Source of the DNA: Labia minor
Lineage: Eukaryota; Arthropoda; Insecta; Dermaptera; Spongiphoridae
Length of the DNA: 64,000 nt
Direction of reading: 5' to 3'
Assembly (NCBI GenBank): GCA_963082975.1
Contig: OY720348.1
Location: 53,781,564-53,845,563 of the forward strand
The notes under the pieces are model-generated. The model was not told the origin of the DNA. It did no database searches and saw only the letters and a list, made by a program, of their open reading frames with translations. Each line of letters starts with the position of its first letter. Position 1 is the stretch's first letter. Made by a program: the position numbers and the translations under genes. This document shows positions 23,241 through 36,591 of the stretch, one piece after another.

Positions 23241-25407
23241 TCATTACATATGTAAAGCTATGCTTACTGCGACATCTTCATTATATCTAAGACACTAGTT
23301 TTCAATGTAACTAAAATAAGTTTTTCTTAATAAAATTATAATTATATTTATGATTTATATTGTGTAAATATTTATAATGTCTCAAAAATATTTTTTCGTA
23401 CAAATTGTAAAAATAAATGAAAAAGACTTCACTTTGAGATGCATATCCTTAGACAAGAACACATGGTACTTATTACCAGAGGAAAATGCTTGCATAATAA
23501 ACCATCCGATTATGTTAAATTATGTTATATCTGTTTTTTATTACATTAATAGATATCTTAAAATTATTTGAAATTGTTTCTGTAGCTGGAAATTAATTCA
23601 CTTCAAACCGTCGGTCGGTTTGGACCTGACCACAGGTCAACTTATTAATTCTTACTTTTTCTTTCTTATATTCCCCAGAATATTTTTTTTTCCTCTTCGT
23701 GGTTATTCAGATAACCTCTCATCTTTATTTACCCTTCTGGTAGGACCGTATTTTCTCAAAAATGTTTTAGTTATATATTTCAGATGTTCTTTGTTCTTGA
23801 TCTAGTCCAGGTCCTCCAGATCCTGAATCCCATTTTACCACACCAAGACTTGAGAATTGATGTTTATGCTCGTTTTTAAAGTTGTCTTGCATGTACATGT
23901 TTACCTAAAACCAAGGATGTTAAAGCTGGGAGCAGATATTAAGGAAATTTATTGTTCTCGGTTGGTCTTGAACTCTGAATATTTGCACAACTACTAATTA
24001 GATTACATTATTCTTCATTATTATTATTATTATTATTATTATTTAAACTAATTTTATTAACAGATAGATAAGTGCACTAAATATTATTATTATTATTGCC
24101 CTATTGTATTATTTGGTCGTTATAAGACATCTAAGTTCAATTTAGTTAACTTTTGTATTTGTTTCAGTCAATTTTTGTGGTTAGATCAGATCCTTGTTCT
24201 GAAATTCACTTGACATAGATTATAATTTTATATTAATATTAATAAGAAATAATTAAATATTCAAATATAATATTATATATATATATGAGGACCCCTTTCA
24301 ACAGTCAATGCTCCAATTTGCTTTTATTATTATCATCTCCGAGTAACCAGGTCGTTCTGGCCCTTCCTTGATGATCTAACAATTGCCTATTTTATATTCG
24401 GGTAATTCACCCTCTATTCAAACCCTTTTCATCGTTTTCTATATCAAGGAAAGGACATGCAAATTCTATTCTTTCATTTTCAACCTAACTACAAGAATAA
24501 AACTAATAAATATAAAATAAAAATAAATATTAAATATTAAAATGAATTGACCCTCTCACATATAATGTAATAAATATTCAATTTTTTTGCTTTTTACCTG
24601 TGATTCATTTGCTAATGCAAAAAAAAAACGATTAAAAAGTAGTCTCGGATAGCATCTGAATAATTTATAAGCTAATCTGTGGCTCCACTGAATATTCCAC
24701 AATTTCCTAGAATTAAACATCAAATCTTGTCTATTTTTCAAATTTATGATTTCTCTTTAAATTCGTGTCCCGTTTCACGCTCGCATTATATATACGACTT
24801 CTCATAAAACACTCAGGGAGAGGGAGAGAGAGAGAGAGAGATCTTGTACGAATTATTTCAAATCCCCTAACTAGAAATTATATATATATATAGTTCTTTT
24901 TTTCTAATAAATATTACTTATATATTAGCACAGAACTATGAATTTTGAGCTTACTATCCTTCTCGTGATTGACCCATCCCACTTCTAAAACTCTAGATAA
25001 TATTTAAATTTATTTTATTATAATGAATTGCATAAGTATATACAGAATAATTATAACAATAATTTTCTTCCAAATATGCTCCATTTCTTTTTTTTACACA
25101 AATTTCAGATAATTTCTGGATACCAGTAAATATCCTCATCCAATATTTTCACATCTAAAACACTCCTCTGTAAGTGATAAAAATCCAAGTATGGTGAAAT
25201 GATGCACTTCTCGGTTGAGTGAATCCAAAATGACACAAATCAATTTTTTCCGTATGTATATTGTTCCATTGTCTATATTCTAGTTGTTCTGCAAATGGCG
25301 AAAGGTTCAAATCGATGAATTGTTGACAGCGTTTGATATTAATCGTCTTCATGCAATAATGCTTACAATTTTATATTTACGTACTTTTACTACTATATTT
25401 TGGTGCA
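23241..25407. other. AT-rich spacer with simple repeats
   Basis: Contains (ATT)n at about 24015-24045 and (GA)n at about 24822-24842. No gene model could be built: frames are short, compositionally biased and lack paired splice signals. Confidence 0.4.
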
Positions 25408-25780
25408 GCATTTATGGGCCAAAGAAAGATGAGATCACCGGGGAATAGCGGATACTGCATAAAGTGGAATTGCATGACCTTTATGCATTTCCAGACATAG
25501 TTAGGGTATATTCGAGAAGACTACGATGGGAAGGACACCTGGCTAAAATGGGAGAGGAAAGAATAGTGGAAAATATATTGATTGGGTGAGCGTGATTGGG
25601 AAACGTCCGCTTAGAAGACCAAGGATGCGCTGGGTGGACAATGTAGGAAGGAACGTGAGAGAAATGAGAGAAAGTAGGAGTTGCATGGTAATAGCTTAGA
25701 ATTAAGACACTTGGAGAAATGTGCTTGTTTTGAGGAAGAATTTTGGAGTTCCGTAGAGCCACAGAGATAGATAGATAGGT
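25408..25780 (+). mobile_element. LINE-1F 3' end
   Basis: Begins with IYGPKKDEI-coding sequence, continues through degenerate versions of the LHNEELHDLY and GHLAKMGEER segments and ends AGTTCCGTAGAGCCACAG plus (GATA)n. Stops and frameshifts throughout. Same family and 3' boundary as 8165-8505. Confidence 0.8.
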
Positions 25781-26659
25781 ATTCTGGTAGTTTCTCAATT
25801 GGTTTCCTCTGTATTATATTTTTTAATACTCTGTAATATTAATATTCTTCTTTAAGTCATAGTTTCTGCGTATATATATTATATTTTATTTTAGTAAGAA
25901 TTTTTATCTTCCTCGTCGAAGAGTAATAATCAACTCGAGGCATTGTATTGTGAATATAATTCCGAATAAAAAAATGTAGTATTAAAATTCCAAAGGCGGA
26001 CTTATCGTCACTAATATAGGTAGGTATTTCTACAAGAGAAGTTCAAAGTCGAAATAACTAAAATAACAAAATAGTAACGTGGGTTAAATTCAATCGAACT
26101 GATAAGTGGCAACCAATACGAGGTTTACGTAAGCGATTTGTAGGAGAGAAGTTCTTTTTCGATAGAGATGTGGTATGAACCACAAAACCCATCTCTCCAC
26201 TCGCCCCTTTCCTCCTCCTTTGACTAACTTTGCAAATATCGGTATTCTCACCATGAATGTAAGAATTTATTGCCGACGGCACAAAGAAAACGGGAAACCG
26301 CAAGTAAAATGTAGCTATAATTTTATTGCATTCAAGTAAAGAATACTAATTGTATTGTCAGTGTACCATTTAAACGAAATGAATAGATCAATTCTATTAT
26401 CACATTTGAAATATCTCAACAGATATTACTCAAGAAAATATACAAAAGCAGGTCTGATTCATACTATTACCACTCTTTCAATCAGAAATGATGATTTTTT
26501 AAAAGATCCTACTTCTTAGAGGTCCTTTTCAAAAGTTGATAATCAAAAAACAACGTTACCTTATATCTCTTTCTCTCTCTCTAAATATATGTATATATAC
26601 ATATATATCAAATGAATAATAAATTAGTCTGCATAAAATTCTTATTTTGTTTGTTATTT
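25781..26659. other. Spacer, nothing recognised
   Basis: Positions 26040-26300 are less AT-rich and unmatched elsewhere in the window. CT and TA microsatellites at 26565-26608. No supported gene. Confidence 0.4.
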
Positions 26660-26847
26660 TTCTCCACTCGACTATCTCGCAAACTTGAATTGGATTAATT
26701 AACACATATATTATATATTTCAATTAAATTTAATTAATTATAAATTATATAAATTAAAATTAATAAATATTCTTTGTTAAACCAGCGCGTGTTTGGCCCT
26801 TGGTTGATGGCACCACGTCACGTGCTGGCGCGTGATTAGCAAACATT
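26660..26847 (-). mobile_element. HEL-A Helentron-like element, terminal fragment
   Basis: Holds TCTCCACTCGACTATCTCGC, the GAATTGGATTAATTAACA block, AAACCAGCGCG and CACGTGCTGGCGCG, then ends abruptly. Only the 3'-terminal third of the element is present. Confidence 0.75.
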
Positions 26848-27044
26848 ATTTAATTATTACCCTGGAACTTGTACGAAAATAAAAAAATAAATAAAATTTA
26901 AATCTTGAATAAAAAAAAAATTATTCCTTTTTTAAGTTTTTCGATAGTACAAGTATTTAAATTTCTGATTCATTTCTGGCTTGCATTTTTCATAAATCTC
27001 CACATTTCAATTCATTCTGATTCTAAACTAGTTGTTTTTCCATT

Positions 27045-27292
27045 GCAAAAATTGTACATATATATACAATTATATAAATTATTTATTTTTGAGATATTAA
27101 ACCGCTCTAAGGTTTTTTTTGAAATTCACACCATAGAGAATATTTATAAAGAAAAATCGATCTGTATTGGTTTCAGCCTCAAGAAAGATCAACTTTACTA
27201 GTATTTTCATAATTTAAAATCGTAAATTTAAATGACGTCAACAATTACGTCATCATATTAAAAGTGTACGATAGCTTGGTGTTCCAGTTACT
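27045..27292 (+). mobile_element. HELI Helitron-like element, internally deleted
   Basis: 5' block GCAAAAATTGTACATA, the TGAGATATTAAAC block, the GGTTTCAGCCTCAAG block, TGACGTCA, then directly the 3' end CGATAGCTTGGTGTTCC followed by AGTTACTAAG. About 500 bp of the usual interior is missing. Confidence 0.65.
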
Positions 27293-28295
27293 AAGATCTT
27301 AATTTGATTTTTAAATAAAAATTATTTGTTTATTTACTTATATATTTGTTTGGCGTTGGATATTATGATGATAAATGTTTATAAAATAAGATGACACAAC
27401 AATTTACATTTAATTTCATTACAATTCAATAAATGGGCGACTAATAAATGAAGAGGATTCGTTTTAAAGGTAAATGGAGAGATAGAGAGAGAGAGAGAGA
27501 GTATGCCGTTCTTAGAATTTTATTATCGTCTAGAAAAGAAGATGGTCTCTGTGTGTGAAATGATAAGTGGCCTACGGTAAGAAGGTTTCCATCCCACCTT
27601 CTCCCTTGAATTCCTCCATCGCCAGCCCCAACTAGTTAATTTTTAACCGTTTAGTATCAAATAAGACTTTTTTTTTCATTGAGTCTGGTTTTTACAAAGA
27701 ATATTCTATTCAGCGTGCATTAAGTATAAGGTGGGTTGGTCTCAATCCTCTTCATCCCTTCCACTCTCATCCCCCTCTTTCTAGCTACGCTCTCTTTCTG
27801 TTTAAATACATTTGAAAATTCAAAGTGTAAAAAAAGACCTTAAATAAGCTCAATGAATAAAATTCTAAAAAGCGAGTAACCCACTTACTTTGAATTTATT
27901 TAATTGTAAATATTAAAAGGTTACAACACCATGGATGTAATGAAATTTAAAAGTTTGATTACTAACTTCGGGGCCTGGGGATCATTCACTTTCGCCATTC
28001 CATGATTTAATAAAGAGCGGTTGGTATCTTGAAGGTACATGAAAGTGGCTCGTAAATTTCACTTCCTGACTAAAAAAAAAATTCACCTCGACATCAAACA
28101 TTATCTTTATTAATTTAAGTTTTTTTTTTTCTATTTTTCTCTCGTATTAAAGATTGTGATATATATATATAAAATATATATATTATTAAAATCTATCTTA
28201 GATAATATTTTAGAAAAAAACTTCAATTGTGTCAATATAAAACAATATAAATATATTAACAATAAATATAAATATTAGCTGTGGCCAGGCACAGA
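27293..28295. other. Spacer, nothing recognised
   Basis: (GA)n near 27480-27500. Positions 27510-27800 are less AT-rich with C-rich strings but no open frame with splice signals. Confidence 0.4.
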
Positions 28296-28740
28296 ACCGA
28301 CCGACGATTAGAAATAAATAAATATCAAAAATAAAATTTTTTTTAAAACTAGAATTAAAATTACTAAATTATATTATCTTGGTTTTTATTTTTAGTTTAA
28401 TTAGTCAATTATTATTTACTATTATATTTTAAGTGAAAAATTTCCGACAATGAATATACAATTAATTAATTACTTTGGAAACCTCCACTTCTCTCCAGTT
28501 ACTGGATATACACCAAAAGTTGATGAATTTATGCTACTGATGCATTAAGTAAATATACCAAAAATTTTATCAAAATCCATTGAGCGGACACACAAAGAAC
28601 AGACGGACAAACGGACAGACATCATGCTAAAAATACTTTTTTCTATTAAAAAAATGCATGATTTGTTGAGATATGTAAAAATCTTCACATGCGAAATTTG
28701 TTGTGAAAACAATTCTTTCCTCCGTATGGTCGCTCGGAAA
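28296..28740 (-). mobile_element. HEL-C element, minus orientation
   Basis: Reverse-complement order of HEL-C blocks: CCAAAAGTTGATGAATT, ATGCATTAAGTAAATATACC, an ACGGACAGAC segment, ATGCTAAAAATACTTTTTTC and AATGCATGATT. An ACCGACCGACGATTAG string lies at 28302, in opposite polarity to a normal start, suggesting rearrangement. Confidence 0.65.
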
Positions 28741-29765
28741 AAAGAATGTATTTGAATTAAAAATAATCTATTAAAATTCTTCTTCACCCAACTATAAAGC
28801 TTATTTTGGTTTGATGTTGGAAGACATTTACGTTGCTAGTTTAGAGTAATCATTAAAATAAATATTTGTTTAGTGTAAATTTAATCTCGAAGGTGGTCCC
28901 TTTACAGCCGCTTCAATGCTGTTGAGATATTTATTTGTTTATAAATTATTTATTTATCTATTGGTAAATTAGCATATGAAAAGAGATACTGATATTATGT
29001 GTGGTATTTATAGCTTGGGATTCACTTAATCAACTTTAATAAACGCTTATTTGCAAGAAAGAGAGGGAATCTAATCTTACTTGTCATAATGATGTGTTTA
29101 ATTAATTATAAATTTTGTCAATTAGAAATTAGAAATTAGTGATTAATTATAGAGTATATAAGTGAAATGTTCACATATATGTGTATAATGAATTTAAATA
29201 AATTTATAAATTTCTATTAAATATGAAAGTGGATGTTGTTGTTTATGACGGATGAATTTTCGTCGAATTTGATGAAGTAGCTTTAGATGAGTGGGACATG
29301 AGTTGTGTGATCCCGATGCAACTTCAGCTTAAGGTATATGAACTATCCAGTCAATGGGTAAGCTAATTAGGCAAGGGCTCTTATCTCCAAGCAAATGATA
29401 AGGAAATCTCTTTGCTGCTATTGGCTGACAATGACAGTTCGAAGCCCACATATTCATCATCTGTTTCTTATAGATTATTAATACTGAATAGAAATTTAGA
29501 TCTATCTCATAAATTCAATCTCCTCTATTATCTTCAATTTAATGGAGGTTTTTGTTGTTATATAAGAGAAAATGATGCTTCAAGATGAAGTATTGAAAAA
29601 TTGAACCATTCATTTAAAGTTACATATGAAAATATTAAACTATTAAAATAAATAATTTAACTATTAATGATTTTGTATTTCAACATTTAATGTGAAAACA
29701 CTGTATTTAGTTTTTTAAAATTTTAATTCGACTAATTTTATATATAATTTTATTTATATATATAG
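28741..29765. other. Spacer, nothing recognised
   Basis: Positions 29225-29450 are less AT-rich and unmatched; possible host unique DNA. No supported exon. Confidence 0.4.
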
Positions 29766-30280
29766 TACACTAAGCTACCGCTAGGTACTTTAAAATAATT
29801 ATTCCTTATGAACAATGAATATTTAAGATTAAGATTATTATTTAAAATAAATAAATGACAAAAAATATATGAAATAATTTCAAATAATTTAAAAGAATAT
29901 AAATTAAAAAAAAAATAGTCATAAAACATACAGTTCTTAAACGTACGTATGATGCACTGAAAAAGAGAAAAGTATGGCCTGTGGATATAACATAATATAT
30001 ATTTCATAATTTGATTACAAAATATTATTAAAATAAATATTTTTAATTTTATTTTATTTATAATATATTGTATTTAAGGAAGCGCTGTTTTTTTATTATT
30101 AAAATTCCTATATTAAATTAAGAAAAAACTAATAAGTTGATTTTTCATGAGGCTGAAACCAATACAGATCGTTTTTCTTTAAAAATATTATCAATGGTGT
30201 GAATTTCAAAAAAATCCTTAGAGCGTATATACAAATATATATACCATATATACAATTTTCGCTAGTATAATAAGATAAGA
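29766..30280 (-). mobile_element. HELI Helitron-like element
   Basis: Read on the minus strand: TATCTTATCTTATTATACTAGC then GAAAATTG at the 5' side (30280), GGTTTCAGCCTCATG block, AAATATTTTTAATTTTATTTT block, and a 3' end near AGTACCTAGCGGTAGC and TTAGTGTAC. Minus-strand open frame 29750-30007 is chance. Confidence 0.7.
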
Positions 30281-31024
30281 TATACCTAAACTTGAGATTT
30301 TTTTTTACATGAAAGAATGTCGCCTAACATGTCGGTTATCGCCTAAGCGGGGTAGAGGTATTATATGATCCAATCAATATTTTTATCTTCCTTTTGTTGT
30401 TTATATATTTTTATAACATTTATTAAAAAATAATTAACCACTGATCAATTATTGGACTTGTTGGGGTGTTTTTTTATAAATGAAAACAAATTATTATATT
30501 TATTTTATTCCGAATTTCAATTAAAATAAAAATGTTTCGAGAATTTCAATGAAATCATGAAATCGAATATACGCCTTGATTTATACTTTATTAATATTTA
30601 TGTATATATATGTATTTATATATATTGATTTTACACTAGAAGTTTAAAATTTTAAAAGCACTTATTTTGGATAAGATCGAAAGAATTGATTATAACCTAT
30701 GTCCTGTAATCATCGCTTTAATTTATCATAGATTATTGGGTATATGAGAGGATATATTATTCCAAAAATAGATGTAAATCTTTTATTAAAAACATGTAAT
30801 TTGAAAAAAAGTAATATTAGGTAATAACCAACAACTATCAAACAAAAAAAAAATACCCCTTGGAAATAGAATCTTGTTGAGGTGATCGCTAATGGAGATT
30901 AGATATATAGTTTTAATTTAAATTAACCTGTAGTTCACTTTCACACGTCAACCTCCCGCATGATTATTGATATCTTTTGAAAATCTCTAAACTATGTCTA
31001 TTAATATGTATTTTAAATAATAAA

Positions 31025-31650
31025 AACCTCTCACAAGTTGTGATTATCATCTAAACGGGGTAGAGCTATTGTATGATCCTCTCAATAATTATCTTGATTT
31101 TCTTATTCGGAGGCCTCTACTTTTTTTTAATACACTTTACTTAACTCACACTGTCCGGTTGTCCGGTTGTCCGGTTGTCCGGTTGTCCGTTTGTTTGTAC
31201 GCGGTTTGTCCGCGGCATTTTATAATCGATATTTCAACAACTTACCGTCATTCAATCAACTTGAAATTTTGCATACGCGTTTGCTCCTGCTAATAACACA
31301 CGAATCAATTGAAAAATCCACTGAATTATTTATCTATTAGTGGTAATTAATTAACTAAACTTTCATATGAGGAATATGGAATAGTTCACTATTTCAATCA
31401 TAGATGGCGATAGCAGTTCTACTAAAAAGTATAAAATAAATTTAAGTAAAAAGAAATCTTTTTAAAAAACACACTTTACTTAAAATTGCACTAAAAAGTA
31501 AAAAATAAAATCACTGTAAAGTGTGTGCGCTCAAATTATAATAACACCGTAAAAGCACACAATTTTGTTCATGTAGACTGGATGGATTTCTTATAAACCC
31601 CAGATCCCTTGCTATACCTGGGACGTGAACCCGAAAGCAGGAGGTTGAGA
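31025..31650 (-). mobile_element. SINE copy split by an inserted repeat (HEL-D)
   Basis: Positions 31035-31130 match the body of the SINE at 3945-4200 (CGGAGGC-CTCTACTTTTT). Positions 31590-31640 match its tRNA-like head region (CTGGGACGTGAACCCG). Between them lies about 440 bp not present in the other SINE. A third body fragment is at 30320-30400. Confidence 0.5.
31132..31520 (+). mobile_element. HEL-D: Helentron-like element inserted in a SINE
   Basis: Starts ACACTTTACTTAACTCACAC, then a (GTTGTCCG)n minisatellite at about 31150-31190 and the core AATCAACTTGAAATTTTGCATA. Near the other end are ACACTTTACTTAAAATTG (31471) and its inverse GTAAAGTGTGT (31506). The arrangement (inverted repeat, microsatellite, GAAATTT core, inverted repeat) parallels HEL-A and HEL-B. 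Exact right boundary uncertain. Confidence 0.5.
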
Positions 31651-31772
31651 GTTTGCATTAATTTCATAAATATCTTATTGTATTTCTAACTATGTTTTAA
31701 TTAAATCCCATTAAAATATATTTTCTATCCTAATATAACTTTATATTAAATGACGAGAATTTTATACCGACG

Positions 31773-32000
31773 GGAAGGGAAGGGAAGGTATATTGTTTCC
31801 ACACCAAATTTCACATGTGGAGATTTTTACGTATCTCTACGAATCATGCATTTTGTTAACAGAAAAAAATATTTTTAGCTTGATGTCTATCCGTCCGTCC
31901 GTTGTGTGTCCATACAGACGTGTACAGTTTCATCATCAATTCATCAACTTTTGGTGTATATCCAGAAACTGGAAGTGGTAGTTTCCAGAGTAATAAATTA
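31773..32000 (+). mobile_element. HEL-C element, partial
   Basis: Contains ACCAAATTTCACATGTGG, AATCATGCATTTTG, a GTCCGTCCGTTGTGTG array and TCATCAACTTTTGGTG but lacks the GATGAAATTTGGTA block, so it is internally deleted. Confidence 0.65.
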
Positions 32001-32105
32001 ATTTTGTATTCATTGTAGGAAATTTTACACTTAAAATATATAGTAGTAATTAATAATCGAGTAATTAAACTAAAAATAAAAACCAAGATAATATAATTTT
32101 AATTT

Positions 32106-32541
32106 AAGTTTTAAATATAATATATATATATATATATATATTATATTCTTAGGTCATAATCGCAGTATTTATTTATGTTATTTATTTTATTAGTAATAAG
32201 ACGAAGGGGGCACGCCAATTCGAATAAGAATCGAAAATTAATAACAAATTTTCAAATAAGTTGCATAAATAAATAAATATTTGTATTGAAATGGCTGAAA
32301 AAAGCTGAACCCTGACTGTCCTATTAAAATTAATATAATGACCAAAGGAACATTGAAAAGTTTTTATTTTAATTTTATATAAAAAAAAACTAAAAAAAAG
32401 GTGAATATATATATAATAATATAATCTTTAGAAGAATAATTTCATTTAACTATTTTGATTCTAGTAAAAAAAATTCTTCATAATATAATTTAACCTTAAT
32501 TATATTATTTTATAAATATTACATGTTAATGGTTTATGTCT

Positions 32542-32573
<32 letters not shown>

Positions 32574-33331
32574 AAATAAAGAATATATAATTGCATCTCT
32601 GCAATGCCTACATCTATTAATTTAATTTACAAAAGGAACGTTGTAGAATTAAATTAAAAGGAACAAAGTCCTTTTGACTCGGTGTCCATTTATCATTTTT
32701 TATACTTTCTAACATTTAACAATACTTAAATTTAGAATAATAAATTAACTAAGAATATACATTTTAATTTAGAAAATATATTTAATATAATTAATAATAA
32801 ATTATTTAATAAAAAAAAAAAAACAAATAAAAAATTATAAATTATACTATGATATCATATAGATACAATTTTTTAATTTACAGTATATTAAATTTCCAAC
32901 AATATATATATATATATACATCTTCCAAACATTTTCTACACATAGTATATATTTATTATAGAATAAAATACACCCTTAGTTGTCATATAAATTCTTTATG
33001 GGATATTTACTTCTTGATTTAAAATTAAATGGAATATATATGTGTATAATAGGGTCAGATGAAGCAGTAATAATAAAATTTTTATGATTAACCAAACAAA
33101 GATAATGACTACATTTTCTTTACATTTTAATTTTTAATCCATTTCTATTTTACTATTGAAAATAATTAATAACAGGAAAAAAATAATTTAGTATTTAAAT
33201 AATAATAAATCAAATTTTATTTTTTTTTTAACACAAATATATATATAAATATTTTCTAGTTTGTGGCATAAAATAATATTATTTGCCATGTTAACTTGTA
33301 TAAAATTCAAATAAACTTTTTTGACTGAGTA
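32106..33331. other. Extremely AT-rich spacer
   Basis: Many (TA)n runs, for example 32119-32141, 32548-32574 and 32902-32917. Nothing else recognisable. Confidence 0.5.
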
Positions 33332-33333
33332 TA

Positions 33334-33798
33334 CGAGGGTGGCTGAAAAGTTTCCGACCTGGCCAAGAAAAACGATGTTTTTCAATTTTTTGTTTGTTTT
33401 ATTTTTCAACATAATCTCCATCAACACTGATACATTTCTCATAACGGTGTTCTAATTAATTAAATTAATTAATAAATTATTTAATTTAATTAATTTAATT
33501 TAATTTAATTTAATTTAAGTCTCATCAACAGTTATGAATCGACGCAAAAATTCGCCTACAGCGCCAAATTGTCGTTAGAAATGGCTTTTCCGAAGCAATT
33601 TTTGGTCTAACGTTAGGAAATGCCGCACCTACGTTGCACACAGCTTTCCATATTCAAATGGTTTTGCAAAATATTTCGCACACGTTCAGCTGACATCGTT
33701 CAGGTCTCAGCAATCTTGAATTTTGAAAAATAAAACAAACAAAAATTTGAAAATCATCGTTTTTCTTGGCCAGGTCGGAAACTTTTCAGCCACCCTCG
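33334..33798 (-). mobile_element. Internally deleted mariner transposon
   Basis: Inverted ends CGAGGGTGGCTGAAAAGT are flanked by TA (33332-33333, 33799-33800). Minus-strand pieces of transposase remain. MSAERVRNILQNHLN comes from the N-terminal DNA-binding half. GEFLRRFITVDE includes the aspartate of the first catalytic motif. KCISVDGDYVEK-stop is the C terminus. The catalytic core between the last two is lost and an AATTAAATT-type simple repeat (about 33452-33517) occupies the junction. Non-functional. Confidence 0.92.
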
Positions 33799-34175
33799 TA
33801 TAATTTATCTTCATATATGCATGTATATATATAACAGTGTATATCAATCTGTTTTTACATTGGTCAAACACTTATATATAAAGTAAACCCGAGAGATATG
33901 GCGCACAATTCGGGTTTTAGTCAAATCTTAAATGATAATTCCTTTTATGACATGATTATTGGTGTTAATGATAGCTAGGACTATTAGGTATTCATAGCAT
34001 AAACCTCAGCTTTACTCTTTTAATAAGAACTACTAAAATTTACAAAAATAAAAAAAAGGAAACTTTCTCGGAACATGTGTGGGGGATATTGCTTATGGAA
34101 AATTACATGTAAAAAAAACTCATTAAGTTGAAATGTTTAAATATTTAATTAGATTAGTCGTAACAATTTAAAAAT

Positions 34176-34792
34176 AGCTGGAGTGACTCCACTCGACTAT
34201 CTCGCAATTTGAATTGGATTAAATAACATAATATATTATATTTAAATTAAATTTAATTAATTATAAATTATAAATAATAAATATTAAACCAGCGCATGTT
34301 TGGCTTTTTATTGATGGCACCATGGCACGTGTTGGCGCGTGAGATTTGCAGTGTTAAAAAATTAATTCTGGTACTTTCAGCAATTCAATCAAGCTGAAAT
34401 TCTATATATAGCAGTTTTATACAATTATTAATCATGTGAAAAATTATCAAACATATATTTTTATTTTTACGGTCACTTTAGAGGAAAAAAAATCAAAACG
34501 TTGTAGGTAATGACCCTCTTCCGGTTGACCTACATTTCTCAAAGGTTGAGAGAAAACTATGAATTTTGAATAATGTCCATGTACCAAATTTCATCATTCT
34601 AGCTCAAACCGTTTTTGCGTAATCTTGCCTACATACATACACACATACACACATACACACACACACACACAGACATTTTTCTCAACCTTAGTGAAAATGA
34701 TTCAGGAACCTTCAAAACGTATAAAAACATCAAAATCTCAACATCGAAAATTTTCATGATCGCAATACTATCTCTGGCGAGATAGTAAAAAA
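34176..34792 (-). mobile_element. HEL-A Helentron-like element, full length
   Basis: AGCTGGAGTGACTCC to GGCGAGATAGT plus A residues, all family blocks in order, with a CATA/CA microsatellite at about 34633-34670. Very similar to 2935-3575 and 62719-63317. Confidence 0.87.
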
Positions 34793-35001
34793 GTACTTAA
34801 CTTAAAAGATATAGGTTTACACAAGTCTGTGACTATCAATATTTTCTTCGTCAAAGTATATATAAAATGTACATCATATCCCTCGCACATAGAATGCTTC
34901 ATATCACTCCTTCGACACAATTTTAGATACATAGTCTAGGTTCTAGGTTGTTTTTATAGCCTTTTCCTAGGACGCAAGTTAAATAAAAATATTCTTCTAA
35001 A

Positions 35002-36486
35002 TCTTATCTTATTATGCTAGCTAAAATTGTATATATCTATCTATCTATATATATTGGTTCTCAAAAACCGCTCTAACGATTTTTTTCAAATTCACACTAG
35101 ATATAGTATTTATAAAGAAAAATTAAGTTTTATTGATGATATCTCTTGAAACATTCAGCTTCATTATTAATTTCTTAATTGAAAATTATATATGGAAAAC
35201 GTCAAAATTGGCCTCCATTTTTATTTGTATTAATATTTTTTTTTATTTAAAATATTTTAAAATTTATTATTTAATTTCGAAATAAAATTAAAAATATTTA
35301 TTTTTAATAAAATATATATAGATATTTATTAATCTCTCTCAAAAAAAAAAAATAAAATAAAAAACATCAAATCTGCCTGCTAAGACAGTAAAAAAATGAC
35401 AATTTTTTATCTAAATATATTTAGTCAAGATGGTAAAGTGATGTTTTAACGAGTGGATTTCGTCGGTTCGAAACTCTCCGGGTGAATCGTTATTTAAAAA
35501 TGAAAATGAAAATAATGAATTTGTTATTTTTTTTCTTTTTATCTATTGTTTACATTTTAATAAATTACTATTTTATATTTATTTATTCATTGTTCTTTTA
35601 TTAAATTTAATATTTATTAATATTATTTATTATTAATTTATATATTGATGACATCACAAATGACATTTATATTGAAATTTGACTCCCGCCTTTTTTTAAA
35701 GAATATTGTATTAATATTTTTTTTATATTTAAAATATTTTAAAATTTTTTATTTAATTTCGAAATAAAATTAAAAATATATATTTTTTTTATATTTAAAA
35801 TATTTTAAAATTTTTTATTTAATTTCGAAATAAAATTAAAAATATATATTTTAATAATATTTTATAATTATAAATTACGATATATATTTATCAATAATAA
35901 TGAATTTTTTTTTTTAACTTAATTACAGAGCCGAGGCTCGGTCCCGGTATGATCTTAATATATTGTGAGAATTAGATAAATAATGTAGAGAGAAAAAAAT
36001 ATTTAAAAATAGATATTTATTTAAATGAAATAAAATTATTTAATTTACAGAATGAAAATGTCTATAATAATGTCTAAACATTTTTTCTTTATAATTTTAC
36101 ATTATAATAATACTAATTACAGTAGTTATAATATATGGGGAATTTTCAACTTTGACTGCCGATTTGACCATGTTCCCAAACGAATTTTAAAAAAACCAAG
36201 ACCACTTTACATTTACACATTTTAAGCTCTAATCGAATCCAAAATCAAAATTTAAAAAATCGAAAAACAAACTCACAGATATATAGATTTTATAAATGAA
36301 CATTTATACAATTTATTTTAATTAATTTGAAACATTTTAGGAAACAAATTTTTAATGGGTCATTTTTAGAAATCCCATTTAACAATTATAATAAATAATT
36401 AAAAAAATTGTAAAATTTTTAAAGTATATAAAAATAAATTGTATAAATTGGTTAAAGGGTCGAGTGATAGTTCGGTGTCCCAGGTA
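35002..36486 (+). mobile_element. HELI Helitron-like elements, tandem or nested pair
   Basis: 5' end ATCTTATCTTATTATGCTAG. A first 3'-like end at 35927-35947 (GAGCCGAGGCTCGGT then CCCGGTA) and a second at 36462-36486 (GAGTGATAGTTCGGTG then CCCAGGTA) indicate two copies or an internal duplication. The block ATTTAAAATATTTTAAAATT is repeated at 35238, 35727 and 35791. A tRNA-like B box, GGTTCGAAACTC, lies at about 35464. Confidence 0.6.
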
Positions 36487-36591
36487 TATATTTTATATTA
36501 ACACGCCTACTTTTCTGTATAATAAAGATATAAAGAATCATATTTTAATTTTTATATAACCAAGAAATCATTTTTTCACTTAAAATATAGT

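Noticed and set aside
33334..33798. Active mariner transposase gene
   Set aside because: The catalytic region between the first aspartate motif and the C terminus is missing and frames are shifted.
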